Shown: positions 34,801-47,530, counted from the first letter of the stretch. The stretch: DNA of 64,000 nucleotides from Pomphorhynchus laevis (GCA_012934845.2 WNNJ02002478.1:1-64000), one strand, 5' to 3'. Numbers and translations: made by a program. Notes: a model not told the origin generated them from the letters alone.

Positions 34801-35440
34801 AGCGAATCGTGTAAGGCATTCGGATCCTCAATAGAAGAGGAGCAGAAGGCAATTTGAAGTGGAAAGCCGTTCTTCCCCATTACAAAGCGGATCCTGATGA
34901 CATTATAAAGACTTTCCGTGACCAGTACATCTGCCGCATCCTAGTGAGGTGGGATGTTCGAGATTTTTAATGTGGCCTGAATAGGCTTGAAAGAGATACT
35001 TCCGAGATTCGCATATTCCTTATAAAATTTTCAGTATAGGAAATCGTGAGGTCTGAGGATAATAATGAAATTTTTACATCCGCCTCATAACGGATTGAGT
35101 TGAATAGTATTCTGTTCTTGAATTTTTCCATAAATTTCCTTAGAAACAAATTAAAGATATTTTGACGCTCCAAAGGAGCTTTGAGTTTAATAATTACTAG
35201 ATTTTGTAATTTTGGCACTTGAAGGAGTTTACCCTGTATATCTTGATAATCAGATTTCAAAACTTTACTTACCGGCTCAGCTTTTGATACAACAGAACAC
35301 TCTTGAGCAGGAACAAGCGTACTTACTTCTGAGTTTGATAGCATTTTTGCAGGATTTTTGGAGTTATTTGATTGCTCCGACACATTTTTAACGCACATGA
35401 AAATTTTCGTATGCAATACAAATCGTACATGTTTTCCCTG
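31835..35440 (-). mobile_element. LINE family B, decayed copy (minus arm of inverted pair)
   Basis: From the 5' end: ORF1 remnant at 35416-34967 with LQNLVIIKLKAPLERQNIF; the ORF1 C-terminal part at 34614-34315; endonuclease and linker sequence (33689-33414, FDPIRVAFFQAAIQLF); RT stretches to about 32030; and the tRNA-like 3' module at about 31910-31840. Stops and frame breaks are numerous. It faces away from the plus-strand copy starting at 35.5 kb, so their 5' ends abut. Confidence 0.8.
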
Positions 35441-35479
35441 TTTTATTTTATTATGAAATCCTTATTATTATAAAATCGT

Positions 35480-38400
35480 ACATGCAAATTGATGAAAGTA
35501 ATCAAACTGAAAAATTAGTTTTAAAAACTCAAAAATGGTAAGTAACATGCTGTCGGAACTTTCAAACAATTCCTGAAAATCGCTTTTTCCAGCTATACAA
35601 GTAAATAAAGATTTGCCTATTTTGGGGAATTCTCTCTCAATATGGAACTCTCCCAGTACCCCAGTTGGTGAACTTAATAGTGATCATATTATTGAAGCCT
35701 CAAGAGAGGCAAAATTTATTTAACATTTTATTAAGAGACTTTACCAACCAATTTAAAAAGCGAATTATATTCAATATAATCAAATACTACGAAGGCGAAG
35801 TTAAAATATTTTTCGCCTCCCCCGACTTGGCCAGATCTTATACCGAATTCTTCAACTGCAGATTCTCGGATCTAGCCACCATCTTATCAAAACCAATTAT
35901 GTCATCAGTTTAAATCAACAATATCCCTACATACCTCACGGAAGATGTAGCAGCTCTAAAGAGAAAATTTAACATCTACAACATCGGCTTTATCACTAGC
36001 AAGAATGGTCTTCCCATACCGGTAGCATTCTGCAGCGCACCGATAGATGTTGCTCAAATTTTAATGAACACTCCATGTAACCCCTTTATGAGGTACAATT
36101 TGAAATTTACTCTATTGGAGACATTCAGTAACTTATCCCCACTGTAATAACTGCAACCAGTGGTGGCACTGATCATCAAGTTGCGCATTGCCCCTGAAAT
36201 ACAGGGTATGCGGATCAAGTACGATGCATCAAACCAAATGCGAAAGCAAACCGTGTTTCTTGAACTGAGGGGGTGAACACCCCGCATGGTCAAAAAAACC
36301 TATCCACTTTATAAATTACCAAACGAGGCAAAAACCGGATATGCCCAAACGCAACAGTTTTGCTGCAGCTGTCACAGTATTCCTGTCGCTGGCATAATAA
36401 AGTTTATGGATGCGAGATATCAGGAATCCATCTAGCGTATTGAAAATCTAGTTAAGTCTTTAGTTAGTCAACTTGGGAATTCCATTCAGCCTCCCCCAGA
36501 TGGGAGGGCGACAACCAACAAAAGAAATTCAGTCAAATACAACAGGAGGAATGATTCATCGCAGTTAATACTACTAAAGAAGCTGGTTCGCATGAACTCG
36601 TTATGGGCAGTCCCAACCCAGGGAAAAGAAGATAATGCATGTGGGTAAATGTCTTCTCTTGTTGGAAGACAATGTGGAAAGGGCGACCTTTCCGACTCTG
36701 GTTCCGACTAGGCGGGAAGGCGCCCCACTCCAGTTAAATAAACACAATGGAAATTAATCAAGGGTCTTTTTAACTGAATATCTTTCAGTTGAATTCGAGA
36801 GGTGCTTCCGCCCTTAGCATTATATCTGGTAGAGATGCAGATGTTATACTTTGATCTCATCAGAGTGGCCTTCTTTCAGGCAGATATCCAACTCTTCCCC
36901 GGAATAGGAAATGAGAGTTTGACCGAATTTAATTCCTACCTCTCATTGCAAGCTACCGCGATCCTTCGACTCCTATAAAACTCGAATATACAATCCTACT
37001 CTAACAAAACTCAAGGTCCTAGCTTAAATGTTACACCTTCCCAATCTCTCTGTTTCTGCCAGGCAGGTCCTAACGAATGAATACTGGATTTCTAGATATA
37101 GCTTTTAGCTGAGTAGGGATAGGGAGAGCATTGCTCACCTTAACCCTTCTCAGTCTTCCTTTTGGAAAATATTCAAGGAGAAGTTTGTCTGCTAGAGAGA
37201 TAGGGCCTTGGGTTGGATCGGTAGCATAAGTCTTGACAAAGTTTTGGAGAAGTCACTATCCCTACATAATTACTCAGCCACTCAATATCCCCAACCAATC
37301 CCGCAATGGGGTGACTTCAGGAGTAGGGATCTATCTGTTTCCGATATCCAAAACTCTTGGGGGCCACTTTCGGGCACCTCCAAACCCAACGCGCCACTAT
37401 TTACTCTGGTTAGTCAGTTTTTGGCAGACAGTCAGAGAAAGAAGGTCGCAATCACAATGCTATTAGCCTTCCCGTCAGATGTTGATGACATCAACATCAG
37501 CCGTCGAGTTTATTATCTAAAAAGAGATTGATAACTTGTCCATAAGATCTACTGCCCATCTCGATTAAAACGCCCTCATCTCCATATTCGAAAAAGCGCT
37601 AGCGCGTAGAATCCGCGATCATTTATGTAGTCGTAATTTGATCCCACCAAGTTTTCATGGGTATGTCAAAAAGCGCTCGGTTCATTCATCAATTGGTTAA
37701 GTGCATCAGTTTTGTCAAAATATAGTCATCAGCTTGATGTGGCTGTTTTTCTTGATTTTCCAGCAGCATTTGACCGGATCTCCATTCCCTTGGTTTTCTC
37801 CTTTCTCAGTTCCCTCGGGTTGCCTGCGAGAATTGTTAACAGGGTGGAGATTTTCTGTACACCAAGCGGTTCTATTATGTAGACGACCCTAATGCACATC
37901 AGTTCTACCCAATTACATGTGTACATCAAGGATCAATACTTTCTTCTATCTTGTAACTTGCTACCTCCATTGTCCTATTCAAGGCATTTAAACGTGATAA
38001 ACATTTTGTGGTATATGCTGGTGATACCACATCTCTGTTTTTCTGGAAGCAGGTGCAAAGATGTAGTCTCGGACATCAGCCGTATCTTTTTAAGATAAAA
38101 AGATCAGTTACCCTCATCCAATCTTATTTTAAAATCCAACAAATAGCAAGTGGGAGTCTTTCATGTCACCAATGCTACCAAAAAGAAACTTAAGAGACTA
38201 GCATTCTCTTCCATTTTGCAGCCTCAACCACTCGCTATCTTCACGAGTCGAGTAAAATATCTAGGGTTCACCGTTACGGTGAATTGGTTGGCTAGGCTGA
38301 TCTAGATAAACTTAAACGTATCCTTAAGAGAGCTAGATGGGCTCTGAAACAGGCCCAGCGTCTGTCATTGAATGGGAAAACCCAAGTGCGACTCAACAGT

Positions 38401-38665
38401 ACTTAAGCTACCTCGGGATTAGTCTTATTTTCAAGAGGACGTCCCCCGGAGCAAAGACTTAAGTTTCTCAAGCTCCTCATCTCGAGATTACCAACCATAG
38501 TCCGACTCGTCTAGACTCTTAGGGGGTTATACATCCCGAATGGTTAAGTCGGGAGGTGGCGCGCTGGTGCGGCCTGATGGCTCAATTTCTCTATACCTGA
38601 AGACGTAATGATAAGAAGGAAGATAAAGGAAAGACTACGACTGGAATGGACACTTGATTAAATTT
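35480..38665 (+). mobile_element. LINE family B, decayed copy (plus arm of inverted pair)
   Basis: ORF1 remnant 35665-35913 (KPQERQNLFNILLRDF), then a zinc-knuckle-like stretch near 36140-36190 (C...WWH...H...C pattern). Much of the endonuclease is missing: sequence jumps near 36.8 kb to the RVAFFQADIQLF linker. RT region 37208-38100 includes the palm (FLIFQQHLTGS for the AFDRIS box) and VVYAGDTTSLF at 38005-38040, the YADD motif in changed form. The 3' end has the tRNA-like module at 38533-38605 and a tail ending near 38665. Dead copy. Confidence 0.8.
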
Positions 38666-38734
38666 GTGTTTTCTGCATGTTTAATTCATAATTTTTTTAT
38701 CAGTTAAATTGTTATTTAACAAAATCCACAAAAA

Positions 38735-39972
38735 TAGCACATACTATTTATTTGCTGGATTAATTTATCACAAGTGATTAGACATTTAAATATTTTTAAC
38801 AATTAACATGGCAATCTTTGAAAGGCAATGCATTCAAAGAACTTGACATAAACAATTTTTTAGTTTAAAGATAAGCACGTCAATTGATATTAAAAACGAA
38901 AACACATCTGTAAGCACTATAATATAAATACTCTATTATCCTCACATGTATTGTTCTTATTTTTGATACAGCAGGACGCTACAAATCAGTCTGGGTGGGT
39001 CTCATCAGCTGCTGACCCAGACCTATATTTCACGTTTCGACCCATATTATCTGCTTTCTCCGTACACTGATGCTTGGACTCAGGACGACTGTATCGCGAT
39101 TCAACGCTACATCCACTATAATACATCCACTATACGGAGAAAGCAGATAATAAGGGTCGAAACGTGAAATGTAGATCTGGGTCAGCAGCTGATGAGAGTT
39201 ACCCAGGCTGATTAGTAGCGTCCTGCTGTATCAAAAACAAGATCAATACCTGTAAGGATAATATCGTGCCACAATCAGAAAAATTTCAGCTCACAGATGC
39301 AATCAAGTACAATAAATACTCAATTTATCATTTGAAAAAACTATCTATATAGTTCTTTTATAATTTAACATTACAAAACTTTGCGTTGAATACATTTATG
39401 ACACAAATAGTGTGCTTAACAAATTCCTGCAGATGTTTACTAAATATCTAGTACCTTCGAAAATTGTAGCTACTGAAACACACTGATGATACCACCCTGT
39501 AGTGATAAGTAAACATTGTTAAGGTCGAAACACCCCATTTGGGGCAAGGCGTCTGTATTAATACGGCCCATACCGGGTTAAGCTTCCCGAAGAAGTTTTT
39601 GAAAAAGGATTACAGGTTTTGGCCTTTTACCTGCTAGCTGCAAATAAAAGTTGTAACCTAATTCTTCCCAATATAAATAGTGTTACATACACTATAAATA
39701 TGAATTTCACCTGAGAAAATCGCAATCTCCGCTTCAAACAATAATAGTGATATAAACAAGCGAGGTTCGGATAAAATGAAAGATGTAAAAGTTAAGATCA
39801 TATTGGATTAGCCCACTGAATGGAGGCTAATCCGATACAATTAATCAGGATTGAATAATTACTCTGATAGGAGAATTAAGGAGTAATACTTTATCACCTA
39901 ATTAATTTATAACTATAAGCAATTATTTCGAAAATAATAAAAGCTAATCGATTTTATGCTATCAGATGAAAA
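38735..39972. repeat. 1.24-kb non-coding repeat, copy 1 (uninterrupted)
   Basis: Nearly identical over its whole length to copy 2 (48302-48807 plus 53271-54035). Inside is an inverted repeat with arms of about 112 bases (38957-39070 and 39134-39247). In each arm GGGTCGAAACG and CAGCAGCTGATGAG occur with TAGCGTCCTGCTG; these are hammerhead-like boxes in permuted order. Further right (39483-39562) CTGATGA...GGTCGAAAC...GGCGTC appears in canonical order. There is no credible ORF. The family could be a non-autonomous PLE relative or retrozyme-like element. The right end abuts an A-family LINE fragment. Confidence 0.75.
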
Positions 39973-39984
39973 TGATACAAAACG

Positions 39985-41400
39985 ATTTTTCGTCTGATTT
40001 TTTCTTTCTTTTTTCACAAAACTGACTTAATTCTCTATTTTTCCACAACTATTGATCTTTTATATCTCACTGAATTAAAGCATTCTGATTCTGACGACGC
40101 TGCTATCCGTAACCTACGTTCCTTTAGATTTTCTCATGTGGATTCCGCTCGCCTCATTAACTTAACAAAATCAACTACTTCTGACCATGGCGGAGTCGTC
40201 GCCTTCGCTTGTATCCCAGCATCTATCGAAAAAATCGTTCATTCTTATAGTACTATGTATATTTGAATTGCCCTTTGTTAATTTTCATTTCTTTTCCATA
40301 TTCAACTTACAATCATCTACCACCGGTTTCATCTACACCGTATTGCATTTATTCAATGGACTTGCCTATCTAATATCGAACCGATCACTTTCTTATTTAT
40401 CTCAAATTGTCCTTGGCGATTTCAACATCATTCTAGATCGCTCTTCTGATTCCGATTTTGTGAAACTTGTCAGTTTCCTGTTCGACTTTAGATTATCTTA
40501 ATCAACCAATCTTTCCACTTATATATTTGGTGATTCTCTTAATATTATTGCCTTTATCAACATTTAATTGGATACGCTCCTCTACAATATCAGATCCTTG
40601 GTTTTCCGATCATTTTCTCATTACTGTTAATCTCACTATCCCGTGGACTCTTTTCGCATCTTTCCAACTTTAAGTTGGAAACTCCTTAACCTTCCACTCT
40701 TTCGCTCAGCTATCCTTTACTCCTCTTTAGTCGCATCATGTAGCATGTTTACAGCTGATAGTCTATTCCACATTTTCAACCTTGAGCTCTCCAAAATCCT
40801 CGATTATATTTTACCTCGTCATTCCCGATTCTTAAACGCTCCTTGTGTGCACCATGGTTCGACTAACTGTTAAATTTTTGAGCGCATTCTACATTATTTC
40901 TTGAGTATATCTTCGTTTTCTCAAATGTAATTACACTTATATATCTAATCATCGTGCTCATTACTTAAATCTTCTACACTGTCACCACTCTCTTCTATGT
41001 GATAAATGTAAGCTTCTGTCAAAATAAGATCACATCTTGGTTCATCTTCTTCCAGTTTATTCTGACGAAATCACTAAAGTTATCCTCTCTTTCCCCAACA
41101 CATTTCCTCCTGCCGATACTATCCTGACGTATGTACTTAAATCTATCTTCATTCCTTACTACTTTTTCAACTATTCCATTCGTATCTGCATTTTCCAGAG
41201 AAATGTAAGCAGCTCTCGTACGTACTCTTCTAAAGAAATCGTCGCTCGATTCTTTGATTCCATCTTCATACCACCCGAATTATCTTCTTCCAACCTTAAC
41301 GAAACTCCTTGAGCGTTTTTAATTACATCAAGCTAGTATATACCTTGTTTCCTAAAACTCATATCTCATTTTCCAATCCGCTTCAATATTAATCACATTA
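39985..41400 (+). mobile_element. LINE family A, decayed copy
   Basis: Broken frames align with the intact A1 ORF2 at 50270-53179: endonuclease GDFNIILDRSSDSDF (about 40410-40455), IRSSTISDPWFSDHF (about 40570-40617), the SNLNETP / LLERL region near 41290-41330. The copy is 3'-truncated or unalignable after about 41.4 kb. It carries many stops and is much older than A1. Confidence 0.75.
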
Positions 41401-41589
41401 CTGTCCTCTTTTGTGCTGTAAAATAACTTAGAGACTGGACTATAGTCAATTGCTAAACTTACTCTGAACTTTACCTAATCCGCTTTCTTTGTTTCAACAA
41501 CATAGGCTAAAGATATTTTTGATTTTCAAAACGTCCACGCATTTTGTGAATTATTAAACTGATATAGGCATACCTTATTGCTACTGTCC

Positions 41590-43330
41590 TATACACAGTA
41601 CAGTGATTTCCTCCGAAACAAGCCCTTTAGAGTTTAGATCCCCAATGTTTTTACAGATACGATGGCAGGTAATACTTCGGATTGCACTTCGGATCTCCAC
41701 ACGAGTCCATTTACGTTTTGGATAGCCCAATTTTGAAATGCAACCGATCTTGGACACTTATTTAATGGAGAACACAATGATCATTGTTACCAAAAGGAGG
41801 ATAATATGCAATATTGTCGATATCCTCAATACATCTTGTAAAAACAAGATCTAGAGTAGCACAATTGACATAAGTGGATATCTACAATATTGCACTAAAA
41901 GTGGGTCAACAAGAACTATATCACGAAATTGTTTTGATACGCCTGAGCAGGGTTGACACCCATTCATTTTCCAATCTACATTCAGAAGATTGAAGTCACC
42001 TAAAAGGACAAATTGTTACGATGAACAAAAATTAGTTAAATAATCAAGCCGATCGGCACTCAAAATGAATGATAGAGCCTTGTAAACAACACAAGCATTT
42101 AATTTCAACAATTGATGATTAACAGAAAAAGACAGACATTCATATGACCACCCTGAATTCCAAATATATGATATATTGGATGTTGAGAGATCGAGGTGAA
42201 CTAATGCTACAATTCATCCACCTCGCATACCTGGAAAGTGATGCGCTCTTGTTAACTTATAACCTACAACATTAAACAGATTATTAAAGATGTTACTATG
42301 TAACCAACATTCTAAAATACAAATATATCATACTGATTATCAGCAATATGGTCGAACAAGAAAGGAAATTGTAATGGAAGGCTTTGAACGTTTGAGTAAC
42401 TAATATGAAGTGAATACTCTGATGACCTAAAGGTTTTGCTAGTTTTAGCATGTACCTCAGAAAAATCAATTAAATAATCAAAAATTGAATCGGAATAAAA
42501 CCCATTCTCTAGTTTAGGAGAAGCTGGATCAAACGTATTGATGGTCGCCAACGATAACTTGGAGTTTTCTTATGTATATATTCGTCTCTTATTTGCTTAT
42601 TCTATCCTTAGCTCCTCACGAGCCTTCCTTAATTTCAAACGTTTATCAAAATTAATGTATCTCAGTATTCTTACCGAAAAATCTTTTAAGAGGTAACCAT
42701 GACGAAGCAACATCTTAGCGTTGTCAACAGAACTCAAAAAGACTTTTAATAAGCGAGGTTTCTCTGTGATACGCTTCCCTAGACGAATTAAACTTCGAAC
42801 GTGCAAATTCATAGCTACATTCTTATCCTATTCCGTTATAAGTCAGGTAAACATTGCACGCAAGCGATAAACGTCTTAATCAACTTTTACTTGGGTATTG
42901 ATCATATATGACTCTTTAATTCTACCCAAAATAACATTCATACTTTCGTAATTCAAATACCTTACTTTTCTTATATTGGCTGCTTTGTCTAATGAATTGC
43001 CCGGTATCAACACTTGCATCGCGTGATGTTACAGGCTTTCTCAGTTCATAATTTAAATCCACACTAATTGAATAATCACTTAGTCTATGTTTGTTAATCT
43101 CAGTATCACGTCCTTTGTCTAAAACATCAACAGATCTATCACTAAGGATATCCTTAGACTTCCGTCTATGAGTAGCATAGTTATCTGTGTAGCTACTTAA
43201 GATATTACTTTTGATTTTGCTAGCATGATGTAAATCAGGGGTATCAAACACGCGGCCCGCGAGATTTTTTATTAATATTTCTACTTTGATTTTTTTGTGA
43301 TTTTGTTTGATATTTTTACAATTTGTAATA
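41590..43330 (-). mobile_element. CR1-type LINE, decayed 5' half
   Basis: In minus sense: an ORF1 region (43300-42600) with a Cys-rich stretch and then SLIRLGKRITEKPRLLKVF and LRKAREELRI, an RRM-like ORF1 domain; a short spacer; then an AP endonuclease opening with YSNVQSLPLQFPFL and DNQYDIFVF (42440-42312). Further on are RGGWMN, VTICPFR and TLDLVFTRCIEDID fragments in alternating frames down to about 41.6 kb. The RT is missing. The arrangement is typical of CR1-type non-LTR elements. Confidence 0.7.
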
Positions 43331-43339
43331 TTTTGGCAG

Positions 43340-43625
43340 CAATCAAGCAAGAAAAAAGGCGAAATACAATGAACACATTGTGAGTCTTGGACGAAGCAGA
43401 TTCGTGTCTCTCGTCTTCTCCACGTCGGGTGGTATGGGCGATGAGATGAGACTATTTCTGAAATCACTAGCTGCGATTAAGGTACAGCGCTCAAGACAGC
43501 AATATTCCGAAATTTTGGCACTGATGAAAAGAAAAAATTCGTTTGAAATTGCTCGATCCTCTTCTGTTTGTCTAAGATCGCTCCGTTCTCGCTGTGGCAT
43601 GCCTGTAGGGTATTTTCCTACCAGC
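43340..43625 (+). mobile_element. RLE-type LINE, C-terminal fragment
   Basis: Plus-strand reading ARKKAKYNEHIVSLG then RFVSLVFSTSGGMGDE, SLAAIKVQRSRQQYSE and VCLRSLRSRC. This is the tail that follows the restriction-like endonuclease in certain animal non-LTR elements (VFS-SGGMG block, then the RR--F-LLRS helix). No RT is attached. It overlaps the 5' end of the minus-strand CR1-type copy. Confidence 0.6.
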
Positions 43626-44010
43626 ACGCATTCAATCACATAGAATAATGACAAGATCATAATCGATTGCACAAAGGACCATTTGAGGGAACCGAATATT
43701 GTATCAAACAGATTATTAATTATGCTTATTCAAAAAATTGTAACATTTTGAGTTATTATGAATACAATTATAAAAAAAATTTTAACAGCTTAAACACAAG
43801 TTAAAATATTATTGATCAGTAACTACATACAGAATTAAAGAAGAACTTTGTGGACGCAAAAACTACTTACAATCTAATAAACATAGAATCAACAAACATA
43901 CAAAAACAGAGTCATCCAGGAAATAAGGGCTTTGCCTAGCGGACACCTGCGCTTGCAAGTTACACTCAACGAGTCAGTGAAAATACTGAAGAAATATTAA
44001 TTCTAGTCAA

Positions 44011-44772
44011 ATGCCTCGGGGGAAACCTGCTACGAATCATCGTTGCTGCAATTGCAACGGACAAGCCGCTGTCTGTAAGGGATGTCGATATGTCAGAGAC
44101 AAGATGACGTGCTTCAATTGCCTTTCGTCAGACTGCAGAAATCGCACTTTATTAACTTCTGCTTCACAGTTCACAACTACAGTGGTCACGCAAGATATAC
44201 ACTCTACTGAAGATTCTAGAACAGTTCACTCTGCAGTCGCTCAATCGCTCCCGATGAACACACCACAGGGCGCTCAGTCGACCTCTATTAGTCAACAAGA
44301 TTTTAATCGCGTTCTCATGGTTGGGGCAGAGGGCATCAACTTTGACCAAGATGATTCGCTAATGGCGTCTGTTTTTTGAGGTCATTCATTGGAAACCTAA
44401 TCTCGTTCGATTACCAAGTACACTGAATCTAATTTATTCCTTAACGAACTCGCTAAAATTTATAAGGGGGCTGCCTCACAATCCACTTCTCTCATGTCTG
44501 CTATTGTGATAAGTCAGTTAGTACTACAGCGTATAAACAAATCACTAATAAGGAAACTAAAGACGATATTATCAAAACGCATTAACCTCTGGCGATGTGG
44601 CGACATTGATAGTCTGCTTGAAAAAGCAAGATTCCTGCAACGTAATTACACGCAAAAGAATTATCCCAATTCGAATGATGGCCTATCAAAAACCTTTCGA
44701 AGACTCGTACTAGGAGGAAAGATTACAGCCGCTAAAAAACTTGACTTTATAGGGAACTCCGTGAAGCCTTGA
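44011..44772 (+). mobile_element. RLE-type LINE, Cys-rich N-terminal fragment
   Basis: ORF 44011-44379 opens with a cysteine cluster (CCNCNG, CKGCRY, CFNCLSSDCRN), a putative zinc-binding N-terminus. After a break, 44494-44772 encodes LLEKARFLQRN and FRRLVLGGKITAAKKL, the helical region that precedes the RT in elements of this kind. A CR1-type RT fragment starts immediately downstream, so the junction at about 44.78 kb is probably an insertion boundary. Confidence 0.5.
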
Positions 44773-44774
44773 AA

Positions 44775-46567
44775 GAAAAACATATCTTTTAAGAGGTTTA
44801 GGAGTGGTGAAATTAACAGTGTTTCTTGTATTGAAGTATGGAATCGTTTTACGAATTTAAAACTCAATAAACGGCGTAGTTTCGAAGAGAGGATTTTACA
44901 AGAGGCTTTTCGCAACCCTGGTAGCTTGTTCAAATACGCGAACGCAAAACATAGCGGGACATGTTCGGCTTGTATCGGACAGTGGACATGCCTCGATGAC
45001 GATTACGACATCGCTAATGCGTTTGGTGAACATGTTTTGATCTCATCAAATTCCTCTAACAAACCATCCTTTATCATTTCATATAAATCACTCACTGATG
45101 TCGTTAACGTGTTTTCTATTACGGATGTGCGAAGAGAGCTTAAGAACCTAAAATCATCGGGGTCTGTTTGTCCTGATTTATTGCCGCCTGTATACTTAAA
45201 AATGCTAGCAGATGAAGTTTGTATTCCTTTATATTGGATGTCTATTGCGTCACTTTATTCCGGTCATATACCCGAGATATGAAAACGCTCAATTGTAATA
45301 CCACTCTTTAAAAAAAGCAATCGAACTTGTGCAGATAATTACATACCCGTAAGATTGACTTGCATTTGTTGTCGAATCTTGGAAAGACTACTGTATAAGC
45401 ATATTAGTGATGATTTGAAATCCAGAAATTTACTGTGTATTAACCAACATGGTTTTAGAAGTGATCATTCTACTGTCACAAATCTGCTAGTTGCCCAGAA
45501 CTCATGGGCCAACTTAGTTGATGAAGGAGCTTGTGTAGATATCATCTTCGATTTTTTCAAAACTTTCGATCACGTACATCATGACCATCTCATTTCCAAA
45601 ATGCATGCCTTGACGATTAATCTCATTCTAATTCGCTGGGTGGCAAACTTTATCTTTGGCCGTTCTTATCGAGTTCACGTTAATAACACTTATTGGGGCT
45701 GGTATAATACACACATAGATGTACCTCAGCGCACAGTGCTTAGTCCACTCTTATTCTCCATCTAGATAAATGATTTACCAAGCTTCCTGAGTTCTGAGTC
45801 TCTATTATATTTTTAGATGACCTGCAAATCTGGAGAGGCATAAAGTCGTATTTAGATACAGAGTGTCTACAGTCAGATCTAGATAAAGTTGTGAATTGGG
45901 CTCGAATTAACGGTTTATCGGTCAATTCTGTCAAATGCTCTTTTATGCGTGTTCGAGGTCGACAGAAAACTTGGCCGGCAAAATACTATTTTTGTGAAAA
46001 TGAAATCGAAAATGTAGACCATGTGAAGGATCTCGGCGTCCGGGTTTCCAATGACTTGTCCACTAAACGTAATACTGAATATGTATGTCTTAAGGCTTAT
46101 CAGATGGTAGGTTTCATTAGTCGTACATTTGATTTTCTGAATCCACGTCCATTTTGGATTCTTGCTAACACATTTATTTTTAGCCATCTGCTATATGCGT
46201 CTCAATGCGTCTATCCGAGGACTACACAAGAGTAAGCAAAATTGGAAGGTGTGCTTCGTCGGTCAACAAAGCATGTTTACCCAATAAGAAATTTCCCTTA
46301 CGAACAAAGACTTAATGCACTGGGCATGAATAGTGTTAGCACTCTCAGTGATTTATGCGACATGTGTCTAACATGGACGATTCTTGACAACCACGACACG
46401 TTGTACACGGACTAATGAATGTTATATCAGGTCAATGGCGCGCGGTCATTCGTTAGTCCTCAATCGGCAAAGGATTGTACGCTCAAAAACTGTTTAGTTT
46501 AATCGAAGGGTCGTGAATCTATGGAATCAGTTGAACGAGACAACGATTTGTTCCCGTACAATGAAGT
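44775..46567 (+). mobile_element. CR1-type LINE, 5'-truncated reverse transcriptase
   Basis: From the linker (FRNPGSLFKYANAKHSG) through the RT: LKSSGSVCPDLLPP, TCICCRILERLLYKHI, INQHGFRSDHSTVTNLL, DIIFDFFKTFDHVHHD, the Q-TVLSPLLFSI box and a damaged DDLQIW box at about 45819. The thumb follows (VNWARINGLSVNSVKCSFM, DLGVRVSNDLS), then YEQRLNALGM and a final VNLWNQLNE block at about 46512-46540. About five frame interruptions. No AP endonuclease is present because of 5' truncation. Confidence 0.8.
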
Positions 46568-46836
46568 AATTGCGGAAGAAAATTTTGTGTAATTAATTTG
46601 TTTTTCTTTTTGGTGACGCAACTTTGAGCTCTACTCGCTATGTTGTTTTTTATTATTCAAATATTTTTACACATTAAAGGTTACCCTCTAATGGGTCAAT
46701 TCAGTTCCAAAAGAATAAAAAAAATCATAACTGTAATGTGGGAGAACCGGATGAAATCTAGTAGATCGCGGAGCCCGAAAACTCTCGGACGCTGCACGCG
46801 CTATCGTGAAGTTGATTTTCTTCTCAAATTAGTTAT

Positions 46837-46933
46837 CACCTCGTGGTAATTAAGAGAATTCCCATGAGCTATCTTAAAAAAATTCACCTCGTGGTAATTA
46901 AGAGGATTCCCATGAGCTATCTTGCTTGCGATC
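46837..46933. repeat. 49-bp tandem duplication
   Basis: CACCTCGTGGTAATTAAGAG...CCCATGAGCTATCTT occurs twice in tandem with one substitution. It sits at the 3' edge of the minus-strand RLE-type fragment. Confidence 0.8.
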
Positions 46934-47530
46934 GTTTTCAGAACAATGTTTGCCTTGTAGCCAATGCCCCGGATGTAGAGAATACTAGAGGGATAAAACC
47001 ACTATGTTCAACATTAGTTACACGTTCTTCGTATTTGGCAATTTTCCATGCCTCGTTGTAATAGAAATCTGATGCAGGGTTCTGTTTTTGTAAGATTGGG
47101 CATGCGAAGAAAATATATTAATGTCGAAAAACGTTCGCTCAAATCTATCTCCGAACAGTCCAGAACATACAATATCAAGTCGCGCGTTTCCATCACGAGT
47201 GGTCGTATTCCTTGTAAATGACACGTGATCAGATACACTCTATAACAGAGGTTCAATCGCGACACACGAACATATGTCAGACAGGGACCTAGCAATTACG
47301 TCACGAACAACATTATGACGAATCGTAGGCAAACCTCTTCGTTTACAAGTTAAAGCGTGAGTGGTGTCCATCTTACTTCCACAACTACACTCAGGATATG
47401 CCAAATTTGTGGGAGTCCATCCGTATCGACAACATAATGCATCCTCGAACTCAATAAAGCTTAAATGAGATTTTTCAAATCGAATCGGTAAGGAGCTTAA
47501 CCATGAAGACGCCCTTTGACTGATGCGTGT
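46934..47530 (-). mobile_element. RLE-type LINE, restriction-like endonuclease fragment
   Basis: Minus-strand frames encode DALCCRYGWTPTNL, then PECSCGSKMDTTHALTC (a C-x-C...H...C zinc site), RHNVVRDVIA, NARLDIVCSGLFG and FFDINIF. A CCHC site, RHN motif and D...D catalytic pair in this order define the C-terminal restriction-like endonuclease of R2/NeSL-type non-LTR retrotransposons. The frame is broken near EPLL and after FFDINIF. Only the 3' end of the element is present. Confidence 0.68.
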
